Below, piece by piece: positions 36,201-47,482 of a stretch of 64,000 nt of DNA (the stretch's first letter is position 1; every line of letters begins with the position of its first letter). The stretch is from Harmothoe impar. Lineage: Eukaryota > Annelida > Polychaeta > Phyllodocida > Polynoidae. Made by a program: the position numbers and the translations under genes. The notes beneath the pieces were generated by a model. The model made no database searches. It saw only the letters and a program-made list of their open reading frames with translations, and was not told where the DNA came from. The DNA lies in the NCBI GenBank assembly GCA_947462335.1, contig OX381709.1, positions 69,432,609 to 69,496,608 on the forward strand, read 5' to 3'.

Positions 36201-39200
36201 TTCCCAGGAGACCGGGGGGTATACCTGCAGCCTGCTACTTACAGCTCCATTACCCTGCTTAAGGTGGGTGTATCATGTAGTATACTGTAGTAGTAACACC
36301 GCCCACAGCTCCATTACCCTGCAGAAGGTAGATTACTATGTAGTACATATGACCAACTCTCACCAAATCGATACACGTTCAAATTGCATGGTTGGCTGAC
36401 GTATATGACTGACCAGCACTAGAAAGTGACATAAGGCCACATAGAGAAGCCATTTGTATTACACTCAGACAATGGCCTCGTGTGATGTGGGAGGAGTTTA
36501 GTTTGTCTTCTGAATCTCTGCACAGCAATGGTGGTCGACTGGCAAGTAATTCTAACCACCTAGTCACAGACAAGATGACCTTGAAAGACTATAGATGTTC
36601 CCACCATATATGGGACTCAACAATTGAGGTGTATTCAGGAAAGGAAATTAAGAGTTTCAATGTGTTTTTGCCAGTCATTTCATTTTTGATCATACGGTAA
36701 AAGCCCTGCACAGCATTTTTAAGCATAATCAATGGGAGGAATATTTCGGATTTTTAGAACTAAGTGGGTGAGTGAAACAGTCTAAAATAGGGGTTACTTT
36801 GACCTACAGAGGCCTATATCCTGTCGGATTTTCAACTTTCTGAAGCATCATATGTGTCCAAGACTGAATCTCAAGACCATTAGCATCACACACAGATATG
36901 CAATTTTAATCCTCTGGGAAGCAAACTGTCTTGGCTGTCCACAACTGTTTTAAGTGGAGAAAATGGGCCAATATTGCTTGAGTTATGGGGCAGAATGTAA
37001 CAATTTGTTACCTATCCTTGAGCGCTTTCTGCAAGAAAACACCAATTAGTCTACTCTTAAAAGCCTGTTATGTAGACATAGTGGTCAGATTCCCTACAGT
37101 AAAACACAGCGGGATGACAAAAACTTCTTTTTGGCTGCCCATATTAACCCCCTAGCATCCCAACTAGTGCGACCCCCCCACCCTTGAGGACTGTAGCTGT
37201 AACAACTAGCTTGGATTTGCATTGACTTTCGAGTCTCAGAGCAAAACGGTTCAGCAGATTCTAGCATATTCTGTCCAATAGCAGGCATAGAGCCTGTTTG
37301 CCTCATTCTGAGAATCTCTTTAGAGGCTCATATTTTCGACAATAAGGGTGCTAGAGTTATCAAAATAGGTTCAAAAGAAGCGGAATTTAGTTTTACCTAT
37401 TCTGTGGACTTCCCAGGTCCACATTCTGAATAGTTTTCCTGTAATGGCTGTCAGAGTGGTGACAGGTAGATAAAAATCCAAGATTTCATTAAAAAATTGT
37501 CATGGTTTCCATGGCAACCGGTCACATGATTTTCAAAATATGGAAGTGACAATGCCACAATTATTTAGCTATTTATTTTAGCTTTAACCTGATATTTGGA
37601 TCACTATTGTAGGTTCAGGGGTTATGAAATTATCAATGATTCTTCAAAACATACAGGGGAAACTTTAAGTTTTGAGTCCCATATATATGGTGGGAAGATC
37701 TACAAACAAATCTCTTTACCAAACCCTATCTGCCTGGAACTTGTTGTCACCTTAAACGTAGCACCTATGGGACCATGATGAATTTATAAATAAGTTAACT
37801 CCTCGTGACATTAATTTTGTCATACTAGTTCATGCCCACATGAACACTTTACTGACCTCATTGAACACTTTTTTTCTAGTATCTTGCGCTGTTGATTAAG
37901 CATTAATGAGCTATTACTGTTTTCAGGCCAACATTTCGCGTCTGCCCTTTCCATATCCAAGTAATTGTTTAACAATAAGCGACGTAGAGGATGCCAAAAA
38001 ACTGGACGCTTATGTCGAAACCTTTCAGACCACTTATGATCTCCAGGTATGTTTACTTTTACACATTGTAAATTCTCACGTATTACCCGCGGATATTATG
38101 CAAACCAAAATTGTAGTGTAGGTTATACAATATAATAGTCTAGATGCAGATATAGTAAGGGGGTTTGGCAGTCAACTTTTTCCTAACGACCACTCCTCTA
38201 CAACGAGCACATCACCATTGCGACCATTTCCATTTGTTTTAATACAATAAAAAGCGACCATGCCTCATTTTTCACCTGCCTGGAACAAGACTTTCTTCAT
38301 TTGCTTGGTTTGCTGCTCTCGAGCATAAGGACAATTGATGTACGATATACTCAAGTTGTTAAGGTCAGGAGACCCGTTCACAAATTTGCATAGTTACTTA
38401 AAAAGAGTGATTTTACCTGATATTTGCCCCCCAAAAAATCACCATTTTTAGTAATAAAGCAACTTTGAAAAGTTCCCCTGACCTTAATACTTGGAATATC
38501 AACATGATTCAAAAAACCTCCTCAGGAAATTACTTCATTACATATGAAACATTTGTTGAATTTCCATCCCACAATTCCGTTTGAATATTTGGAAGCTAAA
38601 AGTGAACGTTTGTGTTCCATTTTCATTCAATGCTTAGCAACGCCTTATAAAATGGCAATTATTTTAAGGAAACATCAGTTCCAGTCAGATTGGTGTGTGT
38701 TACATATATACTTTGAACTAATCTCTGGTAATTAAAGTACTAACAATATGTCCAGCTGAATTACCCTGAAACCCTACCTTAAAACAAGCTAATCGTCACA
38801 AGTGTGGCGTTGAAAGAACACACATTGCTAGCATGCAGCCATTTTTATTTCAGGGAAAAGGAAACATTATGATCCCGGTTCTACAACTCCATATTTTTGG
38901 GCAACCTGATTCTTCAAATTGTGGACTTTCTCATACCTAAAGAGTTGAGAATCTACATCTGCACCTGCAATTCCCCCCCTCTCTCTCTGTAGTAGTATTT
39001 AAAAAAGTTATGACCATTTCGTTTTTATTCAGGGTTGTTTAAAGTCGTGTTACCAGGCGTATGTTATCAGGGAGTGCAATTGTGGGGACCCCAAATATCC
39101 CATCAACACGGTGGCCACGCGATACTTTGCTACCAACAAGACCACTACATACGGTCCCTGCAATGACCTTATAAGCCGTGAGTAACTCATCATATGGCTC

Positions 39201-42200
39201 TGTACAAATATGTAAGACATTAGCACAATACATTATTCTTCAAGAAGAAGATGTCAGGGGATATTATCATTCTTCATCCAAGGACAGGGACTTGCTTAAG
39301 ATAGCTTGCCCTAAACTTAACCCTATCTTTAATAAGAAAGAACTAAGCAAACCCTAACCCTTATGCTAACTCTTGCCCAAGATTCCAGAGTAGTTGGTTT
39401 CTTATGAGGCATCCCCTGGGGGACTGGGGGATGATCAAGCATTATGGGTTCTTGCAAAGCATCTCCTGGGGATACAGAGGTGTCCATGTCTTTAGTTGAA
39501 GCATATGATATCCCCAAATATCTTGTGCTTGAAGGATAAGATGTTGTACTAATATGGTGCACCCCCGGCGTGCTTCATAAACGGTACACAATGTAACCTG
39601 AGTGTCTGCAATAGAAATCCATATTAATTAGGATTACTAAATTTAAGAAGACGCTTGATCAATGATAGATGAACTTTTCCTACACGCTGGAGGAGGAGTG
39701 ATGAGTGTGTATCATATAGTGTTTATCTTACAGTGGAGTGTCAACACAATGTGTCGGGGATGTTTGCGGAGAACCTACTCACTTGTGACCAATGTAGGGT
39801 GGCCTGCTCGTGAGTATTGATCTATATCTTGGGCTTTAAGTATCTTAAACCTTTATCAAACTAGCTGTATACCCAGGGGCACTTTGCCATGCCCAATCTA
39901 CTACTATTACCTCATCCCTTACACCCAAATGTCATCTATTGTGGACACTCAAATACGTAACATATACATGTATAATAGATATAAGTGATCAGAATATATT
40001 TTCTTGAACTATGAATCCTGCATGCAACTAAAATGTTTTAGATTTTCCCATACTTAAGTTAATGCACTTTCTGCATTCTAAATTACAGTATTGTGCTTTA
40101 TTGTATTACAGAAGTATCGTGCATACCAGCTCCCTGTCCACTGCCAGATGGCCAAGTGAGACATTCATGGTAACCTTCATTCTGTATCCTCCTAATCATT
40201 GAAAGATACATCCTATGTTTTCAATTGTTGCATTAAAAACTATATATATGTACACGCCTCGTCAATAGCGGCAAATCGAGTAGCCCTACCATTTCATCAA
40301 TGGACCATAACTTCACTTTTATTCTGAATAGTTCCACACTTATCTCACCCATATTAATTAAACCAACATGGTAAGAACAGCCTGGAGAAATAGAACGTTT
40401 AAATTTGTTATAACATAATTAGAATTATTCATAAAAATGTGTAAATATAGTGAATATAATATCTGAAAGGGAATTGCTAGTTCCTACACAAAATCCATCT
40501 GGTGGCAAGAATCGAAGCTCATGAAAAGTATTCTTTAAGCTGTATTCATATCCCTACATACACTACTTTCCTTAAATCAACTATTTGTATTTGCTATTTG
40601 GACAGTATACCTCCATTGTTCACATATATCATGAACCTATAGGTCCATGCATATATTCATTGCTAGGACACACATAGGATCCTATAGTTAAGGCAAAAGA
40701 AATATTTTTCCAAAATTCATGCCTTTCTCATTTCGATACGATACGATACGAAAACTTTTAAAGCCACCGAAGGTGACAGGCATTCAAGACCCGGTAATAG
40801 CCACGCCAAAACTCATTTCATCTGTGACCCCCTGTTTTATTGGTCCTAAAATGTTTGTATAGATGTCCATTATACATTCCCAAGGTTTGGTTGCAATATC
40901 AATAGAAGAAGGGGATTATCCATGACAGATAATGTGAAAATGCTGTTTTCCTATTCATTTCTATAGTTAGGGTACTCCTTTACTCAAATGGCCCTATCAT
41001 GAAAGTTAGTACCGTGACATGGCAATTTCTTTTGATTTTCTATTAGATAATATATCAAACTAAAATAATCCTGAGTTATATGCAAAAGTCAATACAACAT
41101 CAGTAATCCTGCGACAAGTAGCAAGTCACTTTAAAGATCAGGCCTCGAATTTAAGCATTCCAGTGTATAAGCCTTTGAAATCAGCATAGGTATGCGGAAA
41201 CTGAACGTCTGTAAACATATGGATGAATTCAACATGAATGCAACTCTAAATATTGGTCCTCTCACTGGTGCCCATTATATTTTATAGTTGATTAGAACAA
41301 TAATTATACTTGTTCGGTATGACTGCTGCTCAGCAGTGGACATATAACATTTACCAGCCAATATTTTTGAATAATTGTATCCTTGATTCATTTTCAGCAA
41401 ACAAAATTCGACCATATTGCATCCATCAATCCCAAGTTTGCTAATTACAGTGTAAATGCTACGTCACCGCAGTAAGTACGGTTTCACTGAGAATCGAATT
41501 CTGTTCCTGTGGGACATTAGACAACAGCAATACAAATGAACTAGTTTTGAATGAATCATTAGTCATACACTAGTGGCAGGTGCAGATATATCAAGTACTG
41601 CATGATCTGTTTTGCGTAAACATACAAAACCTTACAGTGTGTAACATATATTATTTCTTTTTACACTAGAAATAATATCCTCAAATTCAACTTACATTTC
41701 GAGGAGCTCAACTACGAGGTCATCTATGAGAGTCCCGCTTACCCGGTATTTATGTTTCTGCATTATTTATCAATATTTTGTGGGAACATTTATGCATCTT
41801 ACTCACTTTAAACCCCCATAGGGTCATTATGACGGACAAATGTACACTGACAAGTAACTCCCCACTCAACAAAAAGACGTTATTTTGCCCTGGATAAAAC
41901 GTTCTCTAGAGGATTGCAAAACGTTTGTATTAAACGTTTGTTTTACGTAAAAACGTTGACTCCAAATAACGTAAATAAACCTGGGGGGGAAACGTTTGAA
42001 GGTACAACCTTATTCTCATGTTAAATAACATTTTTGAAAGGTCAGAATAGGGTTTTCTTACAGTCAAAATAAGGGCACCCATCCTAGTTGCAAAATGAGC
42101 ATATGGGCATCATATACTTTTAGTTCCATTTGTTTTAAAACCATTTCCATATCATTGTATCGGCAACACTTGACTTTCTCCCCTTTGCATATAGTCATCT

Positions 42201-43648
42201 ATTTGGTTCATTCCCATTGATAGACAAAAACAAAGGTTTTTGATACCTGTTGGTATTAGACATGACCATTTCCACTGATCAATGGGGGGATATATAATAA
42301 TTCTTAAATGCCCACTAAAGGAGTGGTACCATTACATACCCTGTACAAATGGATGCTGTATCGTGCATCTGGCTGATGGTCTATACAAAATCTGATTTAG
42401 TATGAAATGTTGAAACTAAACTGATTGAAACTGATTGGTATAATTATCACAATTATCATTCTGATTAAGATAACGAGGTGAAAACACAGCTAAATTCTAT
42501 ATTCTATATATTCAGTCAGAAGTATCCCTGTTTGACCTGTTATTACAAACAGAGAATGAACATGTCTACACTGTTCATACACTTTGGTGTCAATTTGTAT
42601 TATTTCTCCCTGTCATACATAATGTTGATTGATGTCGTGAACTGGATCAATGTCTTAATTACATGAATCATGACCTACTTGGGCAAAATTAATTTTCTGA
42701 ATTACATCTAGGACTGATCTTTGTAAACTATCCCCATTTCACCTTAAGTCAGACTGAAATTCAACGTAAGTCAGCCACCTTATACCTTAAGTCAGCCATG
42801 GCATTCTCTTCTCTGGAATTCCCCTGGTATTTTCTCACCCAGGATTCTTGCCTCCCCCCACCCTTGCAAATCCCCTTCTACTTCAGGGTTAAGGATAACA
42901 GGCTTAATTGTGTAGTGTATAGAGGGCAATGGTGAAAAGCAAAAAGAGGGTGGGGGGGGGGGGGGGCAGAGCCCCCATACATTCAGTAAAACTTTATAAT
43001 AATCCTCCATACTGCATGTCTATAATATTATTATAGACATGCAGTATAGAGGAGTGTTGTAAAGTATGGAGGATTGGAGTGAAAAGTGCCTATTCTGAAT
43101 GCTCTGATGAATCATGGAATTAAATATACTATAAACCAACATACAGCCTTGTAAGGTATCAAGAGTATTATTCTCAAGAGCAATGCCTAAAGTTTAGTTA
43201 ATTTCTGAAGGCTATGGACAAAATCCTCTAGGAGCAATCAGACCTTAAAAGTAGCTCATAAAAAAACATGGACCAGGCCGGTTGAAATAGGGGACCAAGG
43301 CAGCTAATGTCATACACGTACCTGTCCACATATATAGAATACATGATCTCAGTCTGGCTGTACCTATAGATGCATATATTAAGTTGCGATTGGCTAGGAC
43401 TCGTTATACAACCTTATTAACATGTATCTCCTTTTGATAAAACAGTTATATTTCTCTTGTAGGCTGACTCCATCTATGGTGACATCGGCGGTGTGATCGG
43501 ACTGTGGCTGGGACTCTCCTTCATCGCTGTCTTTGAGCTCATCCAGTTGATGATGGACGCTGTGGTCCTTGGTGTCACAGTGCTGACCACAAAGAGCAAA
43601 CGGAAGATTCACGACAAGGCAAATGCCGCTGGACAGCACGTGTATTAA
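26975..43648 (+). CDS. DEG/ENaC (ASIC-like) sodium channel subunit, 13 coding exons
   Basis: Subunits of this family form trimeric amiloride-sensitive sodium channels in the plasma membrane, gated by protons, peptides or force. Exons: 26,975-27,224; 27,509-27,641; 31,220-31,307; 32,890-33,038; 34,308-34,441; 36,100-36,263; 37,927-38,046; 39,033-39,177; 39,734-39,809; 40,112-40,169; 41,398-41,471; 41,670-41,745; 43,463-43,648. They total 1653 bases, 550 codons plus stop, with phases matching at every junction. Visible marks are M1 (AIWLLLVLAGLG), FPAVTICN after M1, DMILDCVYNGKTC, GNCFTFN, the Cys-rich CNCGDPKYP, SLSTARWPS, and M2 with GDIGGVIGLWLGLS, whose GLS fits the GxS filter. The usual His-Gly before M1 reads WGG. 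Exon 3 is the least certain. The length fits the family. A more exact subfamily cannot be named. Confidence 0.9.
27706..27842. repeat. partial copy of the GGCTCCCTATACG repeat (channel intron 2)
   Basis: ACACTGGTATTATTTGGCTC, then TGTGCCTAACC and GTCAGTACTGACCAA, match the element at 44,264-44,626 in order and orientation. The right end is missing. Confidence 0.6.
28447..29300. repeat. TIR element, GAGGCCCCTATCC family, copy 2 (channel intron 2)
   Basis: It starts TTGTGAGGCCCCTATCCCTC and follows copy 1 (23,289-24,234) through the whole interior, with many small differences. The right terminus seen in copy 1 is not found, so this copy is truncated or diverged near 29,300. Confidence 0.7.
29506..31106 (-). 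mobile_element. piggyBac-like non-autonomous element, copy 1, with nested insertion
   Basis: The left end AAGGTGTGTCGCGGCC and right end GGGATCGACCTACCTTAA correspond to the termini of the cleaner copy at 33,320-34,162, in the opposite orientation. Shared interior words include ATTGCAGAATGGACTACTGC and GGTAGGCATATGCT. A solo LTR is inserted at 29,708-30,211. The left TTAA has decayed to GGAA. No transposase frame is seen. Confidence 0.7.
29708..30211 (-). mobile_element. solo LTR nested in the piggyBac-like element
   Basis: This is a 504-bp unit beginning TGTAGGGG and ending CCCCTACA, flanked by TAGG on both sides (29,704-29,707 and 30,212-30,215). The unoccupied version of the host sequence is visible in the other piggyBac-like copy near 34,000-34,030, which confirms the insertion and the duplication. 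On the minus strand it has CATATAAGAGG, a possible TATA box. The 4-bp duplication and TG...CA ends fit a Gypsy-type LTR. Confidence 0.75.
31125..31210. repeat. palindromic GCCAGGGCTG-type element, partial copy
   Basis: CATGATGCATATATACATGCA followed by GGTAACTCGCCAGGGCTGC and ATTCAAGCGGTGC matches the central part of the hairpin family (53,962-54,020). It ends about 10 bases before channel exon 3. Confidence 0.55.
31308..32889. other. channel intron 3, no feature recognised
   Basis: This intron between exons 3 and 4 is AT-rich, with short direct repeats only. No exon-like frame or named repeat is visible. Confidence 0.4.
33320..34162 (+). mobile_element. piggyBac-like non-autonomous element, copy 2 (channel intron 4)
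   Basis: TTAAGGTGGGTCGA at the left is the exact reverse complement of TCGACCCACCTTAA at the right, a 14-bp terminal repeat including a TTAA target duplication on both sides. TTAA targets are the mark of the piggyBac superfamily. The interior (843 bp overall) carries no transposase. It is related to 29,506-31,106 but lies in the opposite direction. Confidence 0.8.
35681..35788 (+). repeat. 18-bp minisatellite, six units
   Basis: The unit AAAGATGGCACCCAGTCA is repeated six times with few changes (a CCGGGTCA variant at the first unit and CCCGGCCA at the last). It lies in channel intron 5. Confidence 0.85.
35945..36030. repeat. palindromic GGCGAGTTACTGGC-type element, partial copy
   Basis: AATGCATTAGCACAATACTGG, then TGACTGGCGAGTTACTGGC, then GGTGCATTGTCTTGAATCATG follow the order of the hairpin family. 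The copy is diverged and short. Confidence 0.45.
36241..36353 (+). repeat. tandem duplication of the exon 6 end with its splice donor
   Basis: ACAGCTCCATTACCCTGC followed by TTAAG/GTGGGT (donor at 36,264) recurs 64 bases later as ACAGCTCCATTACCCTGC followed by AGAAG/GTAGAT. The duplicated piece spans the last 23 coding bases of exon 6, the donor and about 25 bases of intron. Confidence 0.75.
41859..41985. repeat. AACGTTT-rich diverged MITE (channel intron 12)
   Basis: A run of AACGTT words (AAAACGTTCTC, CAAAACGTTTG, TTAAACGTTTG, AAAAACGTTGAC) lies between ACAAAAAGACGTTATTTTG and AACGTAAATAAACCTGG. It resembles the interior and ends of the CCCAGTAAACAAA family. Confidence 0.5.
43009..43047. 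repeat. perfect hairpin, 17-bp arms
   Basis: ATACTGCATGTCTATAA is followed by TATTA and then its exact reverse complement. Pairing continues more loosely outward (CCTCC against GGAGG). It lies in channel intron 12, next to a G run at 42,950-42,966. It is probably the core of a small MITE. Confidence 0.8.
43463..43648 (+). CDS. last channel exon with M2 and selectivity filter
   Basis: The exon begins after TTGTAG at 43,462 and encodes ADSIYGDIGGVIGLWLGLS, then a hydrophobic helix (FIAVFELIQLMMDAVVLGV), then a short basic cytoplasmic tail (KSKRKIHDK) and TAA at 43,646. GLS fits the GxS filter of the family, and FEL after the filter matches the conserved E-L of M2. Confidence 0.9.
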   Translation, partial: ADSIYGDIGGVIGLWLGLSFIAVFELIQLMMDAVVLGVTVLTTKSKRKIHDKANAAGQHVY

Positions 43649-44187
43649 AAATGTGTGTTTTATTGATATCTGGAGAATAATGTGACTTAGGCCACTTTTC
43701 ACGATCCATTTTCACATTTGAGTAAATCGAAGTTTATTGATCGGTAAAACTTGTTATAATGCAAGTTCTTCCTAGCTGACTGTATTACTGACAGCATAGC
43801 TTTAATATATTTTTCATCAAAAATTAAGAAAAAATGTTTTCTCCAGATTACGATTTTTATGATGCGCGTGGTGATGAGAAACCTTTTTTTGGGAGTGACC
43901 TTGACATGTTTCATACTCCAGTCTAATACCATTACCAGTATTCAGAAAGGTGGTACTTAAAAACGTTCTCCACGAAGCCAACTACATATATGTATATCCT
44001 GTTTTGGACGTTTCCTGATAGTGATGATACCACCGGTAACTTTGTTTGGAATGTGCCCTTGTATTATGGTTATTTTACATGATACTTCATCTAATTATCT
44101 TTCTTTTAAAAGTATATATATTTAAGGCATAGGCTTGTGGGAATGCCATACAGTTAATACATATATTAGGTCCCGTTTGCTCAAAAT

Positions 44188-44193
44188 AATAAA
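44188..44193 (+). terminator. possible polyadenylation signal of the channel gene
   Basis: AATAAA lies about 540 bases behind the channel stop codon. It is the first exact hexamer I find there. No U/GU-rich element was scored. Confidence 0.35.
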
Positions 44194-44263
44194 TTTCTCC
44201 AGAACTATGCCTTTCCCATTCCCATGCTATTTTATACGTGTTTTTGAAAATTGAAACCAAATA

Positions 44264-44626
44264 CACTGATATTCCTAGGCTCCCTATACGCCCAACCTCT
44301 CGGTCACTAGTGCCTAACCTAGTTAGTCATTTTTTGGCTCCCTATACGCCCAACCTAGATTAGTTATTATTGTCAGGTTGGTCACTACTGACCAACCCAC
44401 CTTAGTCTTTTTAGTTCCAGGGGGAGCCACTGAGTGGTCATCACAGGTGGCCCCAACTAGTGGTAAACAAATACAACACACCAATGATGGACCTAGGTTA
44501 GCCACTACTGACTGACCCCTTGGTCATTTTTGAATATAACTTTGCCATTATGACTAACACTCATAATTATGACCAACCTGGGTTAGTCTGTACTGACTAA
44601 CCCTTTCAACCTATGGATTTTCAGTG
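44264..44626. repeat. TA-flanked MITE with CACTGATATTCC/GGATTTTCAGTG ends
   Basis: This 363-bp unit has inverted termini, is flanked by TA on both sides, and has an interior of GGCTCCCTATACGCCCAACC units and GGTTAGT/ACTAACC words. A partial relative lies at 27,706-27,842. The TA duplication fits a Tc1/mariner-type mobilisation. Confidence 0.7.
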
Positions 44627-44961
44627 TAGGTCGGATTTTGAGGGTATCTGCTACAGATGTGTAACAAAAGTTTGCGGTAGATGCCTCCATAATTCTGACC
44701 GCAGATGAGCGTCCATGATTTATGTTGATAAAAGAGTTCGTTTAGAGCTAATTGAAAGAAAAAAAAACAGCGTTCTGTGATGTTGACCAAGTATCAATGT
44801 AGTTCCTGAATAGCTGTGTGTTTAATTTTGCTGCAGGAGTTCATCAATTAAAGCTGTCTCTAGGCCAAGTCTGTGCATAGCATTTGGCAATGAGTGCAGA
44901 TCTCAGGCACCAGACCAACTTAACCGATAACCCATAGCTAAATAGACTGTATTAAAAATGT

Positions 44962-45370
44962 TGTAGTGGTTCGTAATCTCAGAAAAGAGAACAAGAACTT
45001 CAGTTTCCAGGTGCGAAGTAGAACGAAGTTTATTCAATGTATCCCTGTACAATGTCTCGACCCGAAGGAAGAGACAGAAGCAATGCTGCTGGTTTCAATT
45101 GTGCGATTGGGTAGGGTAGCGCTGGGAGTCAGCCGGGCCTGCACTGACTGGCGACTATGCGAGGAGGGGAGGTTTATATACCCCCTTTGGTCGTGAAACC
45201 TACATGGTCACGTGGTGAGCTGGCTCCCGCCTGAAACGTGGTGCGCAGTACCCGAGAGATGACAGTCGCCCCCTCCAGGATACCGCACACACTAACGCCA
45301 GGCGGGAACAACCCGAACTAACCCTCCTCGGTCACCTGGATGGAAATGGTTATAGAAGTAAACCCCTACA
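44962..45370 (-). mobile_element. solo LTR, second copy type
   Basis: A 409-bp unit from TGTAGTGG to CCCCTACA is flanked by ATGT on both sides (44,958-44,961 and 45,371-45,374). On the minus strand it begins TGTAGGGGTT, has TATATAAA at 45,173-45,180 and then AATAAA at 45,029-45,034, in the order expected of an LTR. It shares its start with the LTR at 29,708-30,211, while the interior is different. Confidence 0.7.
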
Positions 45371-45984
45371 ATGTCATAGTGTGGATTAAGTGGAATCTGC
45401 ATGCTATGACATTTTCAAATCTCCTTGACTGTATATGGTAATCATTTCAATAAGAAATAAAATCATTTGAATTTAGAAGTTTTATTTAATAACACAAGTG
45501 TACAAGAGTAAAGCAGTCACACCATATAATAGTATAGTTACTTCTTAAAGTTATTATATATATTTTTGAGACACATCTCCCCCCTCCAGCTAAACTACCT
45601 AAGCATTTAAACCTTATGATGTTTTTGCATCTATCCACTGCTGCAGCGAAGATTACCTATTTACATAAGGCATCGCCAGTACACTTGCAGGCTGCATATT
45701 GCAGGTGTCATATTAGATATTATAGAGGTTCCTATTCCATCGTAAATAAGTCAATAGCGGTAACGATATGGTTTTGATTGCAATGTAGTTTATTGCTATA
45801 AATCAGATGTGGATATAGAAGGATACAAACACAGCGGTTGCCGCTCCCATTGATGCTGTCTGCTCCTTGACAAAGATCTGGGTGGCTCGGTTGACCAACA
45901 AGACTCTGGCAGCAGACCCTCACAGTTCGGACAGGTGGAGACCCCTGTCCTCACAGGAAGATACTACATTACATCCTATGCCTA

Positions 45985-46763
45985 CACTGTAAAAAATATT
46001 CCGTAGAAAAAACGGAGAAGCACTGGCATCAAAAGGAGCCGGGAAACCCACGTTTTTTTAGGGAATTCCGTTTTTGGAAGTCACCGTTTTTTTAGGGAAT
46101 TCCGTTTTTAGAAGTCACCGTAATTTTTACGGAATTTCCCTGTTTTATTCTGTGTTTATGTCAGTGTACAGTTCACTATAATTATCAACCATATCCATTT
46201 TTATTCCATGAAATATCTTGTGCTGGGACTTCATAATTATTATGGAGTACATACACAGCACTTTATAATCACAATTCATGAGCAAACATTACTCTAGAAT
46301 TGTTATAGAACACCAACTTCAGTGCTGAGAATATATATTTTTCATATTATCACAAGAAGGGTGTCTATGGTATTACAAGTACTGCTTAGTGTCCCACACA
46401 ATTGAATCTTTTATTGATTGTGAATATTTCATCAAATTTAAATTACATCTGTATATCTACTTTATAGTGAATTAAGGTATTGAAAATTATTAACGTATTG
46501 GCATATTTATACTGCTTTAGAACCTAGAACCTTCAGAAAACTCCCCTGAGGAACTAAGCTGCCACCTGATAGGAAAAGATAGAACTACCCAGAAAACAGA
46601 GGTTCACTGTAAAAGAAATAACGGAGTTTCACTGCAATGGATTACGGAATTTCACTGTAAAATAGATGAGATATACAGTGATTCACTGTAAACCAAAAAA
46701 CGGAGATGCACTGTCAAATTAAACTGAGATTCTCCGTGAATTCAAGGGAATTTTTTTACAGTG
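45985..46763. repeat. TA-flanked element with CACTGTAAAAAA ends, copy 1
   Basis: CACTGTAAAAAATATTCC at the left and TTTTTTTACAGTG at the right are inverted termini, flanked by TA. Words such as ACGGAG and TTCACTGTAAA repeat through the right third. No frame of useful length is present. Confidence 0.7.
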
Positions 46764-47407
46764 TATGGTGGGCAGCTTTGCCTGCATATCAATAGAATTC
46801 TAATAGAAAAAAATGTTATCAACAAAGAAAGAGAACATACATTTTGACGTATTACGCCATTTATTTTTCACTGAATTATATGTGACCATAATGAACATGT
46901 ATGGTACACTGATAATATAACATTGATAACAGTATTGTTTACTGTCATTCACATATTATGTACAGATACAATTATCAAATAAATAATTTGCAACATGCTT
47001 CATGTTACACATAAATATAGAAATATGCCATTGGACTACATCTTCTTTTTTTCTTCTTTTTTTTGGGGGGGGGGGGTTGGGGGGGGGGGCAGACACAATT
47101 GTTCTCTTTCCTCCACTGCTGTTAAATAATGACAATTCCTAATTCTGCCATAGGTACATATTCACAGCCAAATGCACGTGTATAAATTGTTCTTATGTGC
47201 TATATACCTGGGGCTAATTCTTTTCACGTGTTTCTTGTGGAGAGTTGTTGCGGTACCTGTTTGTTATTGGTATTGTTTCTGTCATTTAAGGTTTAACCTC
47301 CGTTGTACTGCTGTTTCCTTGCTCTTCACTGCAATTTCTTGTCGTGTGTTCTATTGTTTCCACGTTCATCTTCCCTTCCTATCATTTGACGTCCTCATTA
47401 ACTTCTT

Positions 47408-47482
47408 CTAACCATGTTGCATTTCCATCTCAGAATCTTCCTCACTTATTGAAGTGGGTCCATCTTCCTCGCTCTCAGAGCT
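47408..47482 (-). pseudogene. remnant of the acidic tail behind the copy 1 stop
   Basis: Directly overlapping and following the TGA of copy 1, another frame reads SSESEEDGPTSISEEDSE and then a stop near 47,408. This is the same Ser-Glu-Glu-Asp-Gly-Pro unit that forms the tail of copy 2. An indel in the AGGAGGAGG stretch at about 47,485-47,495 would explain why it is no longer in frame. Confidence 0.6.
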
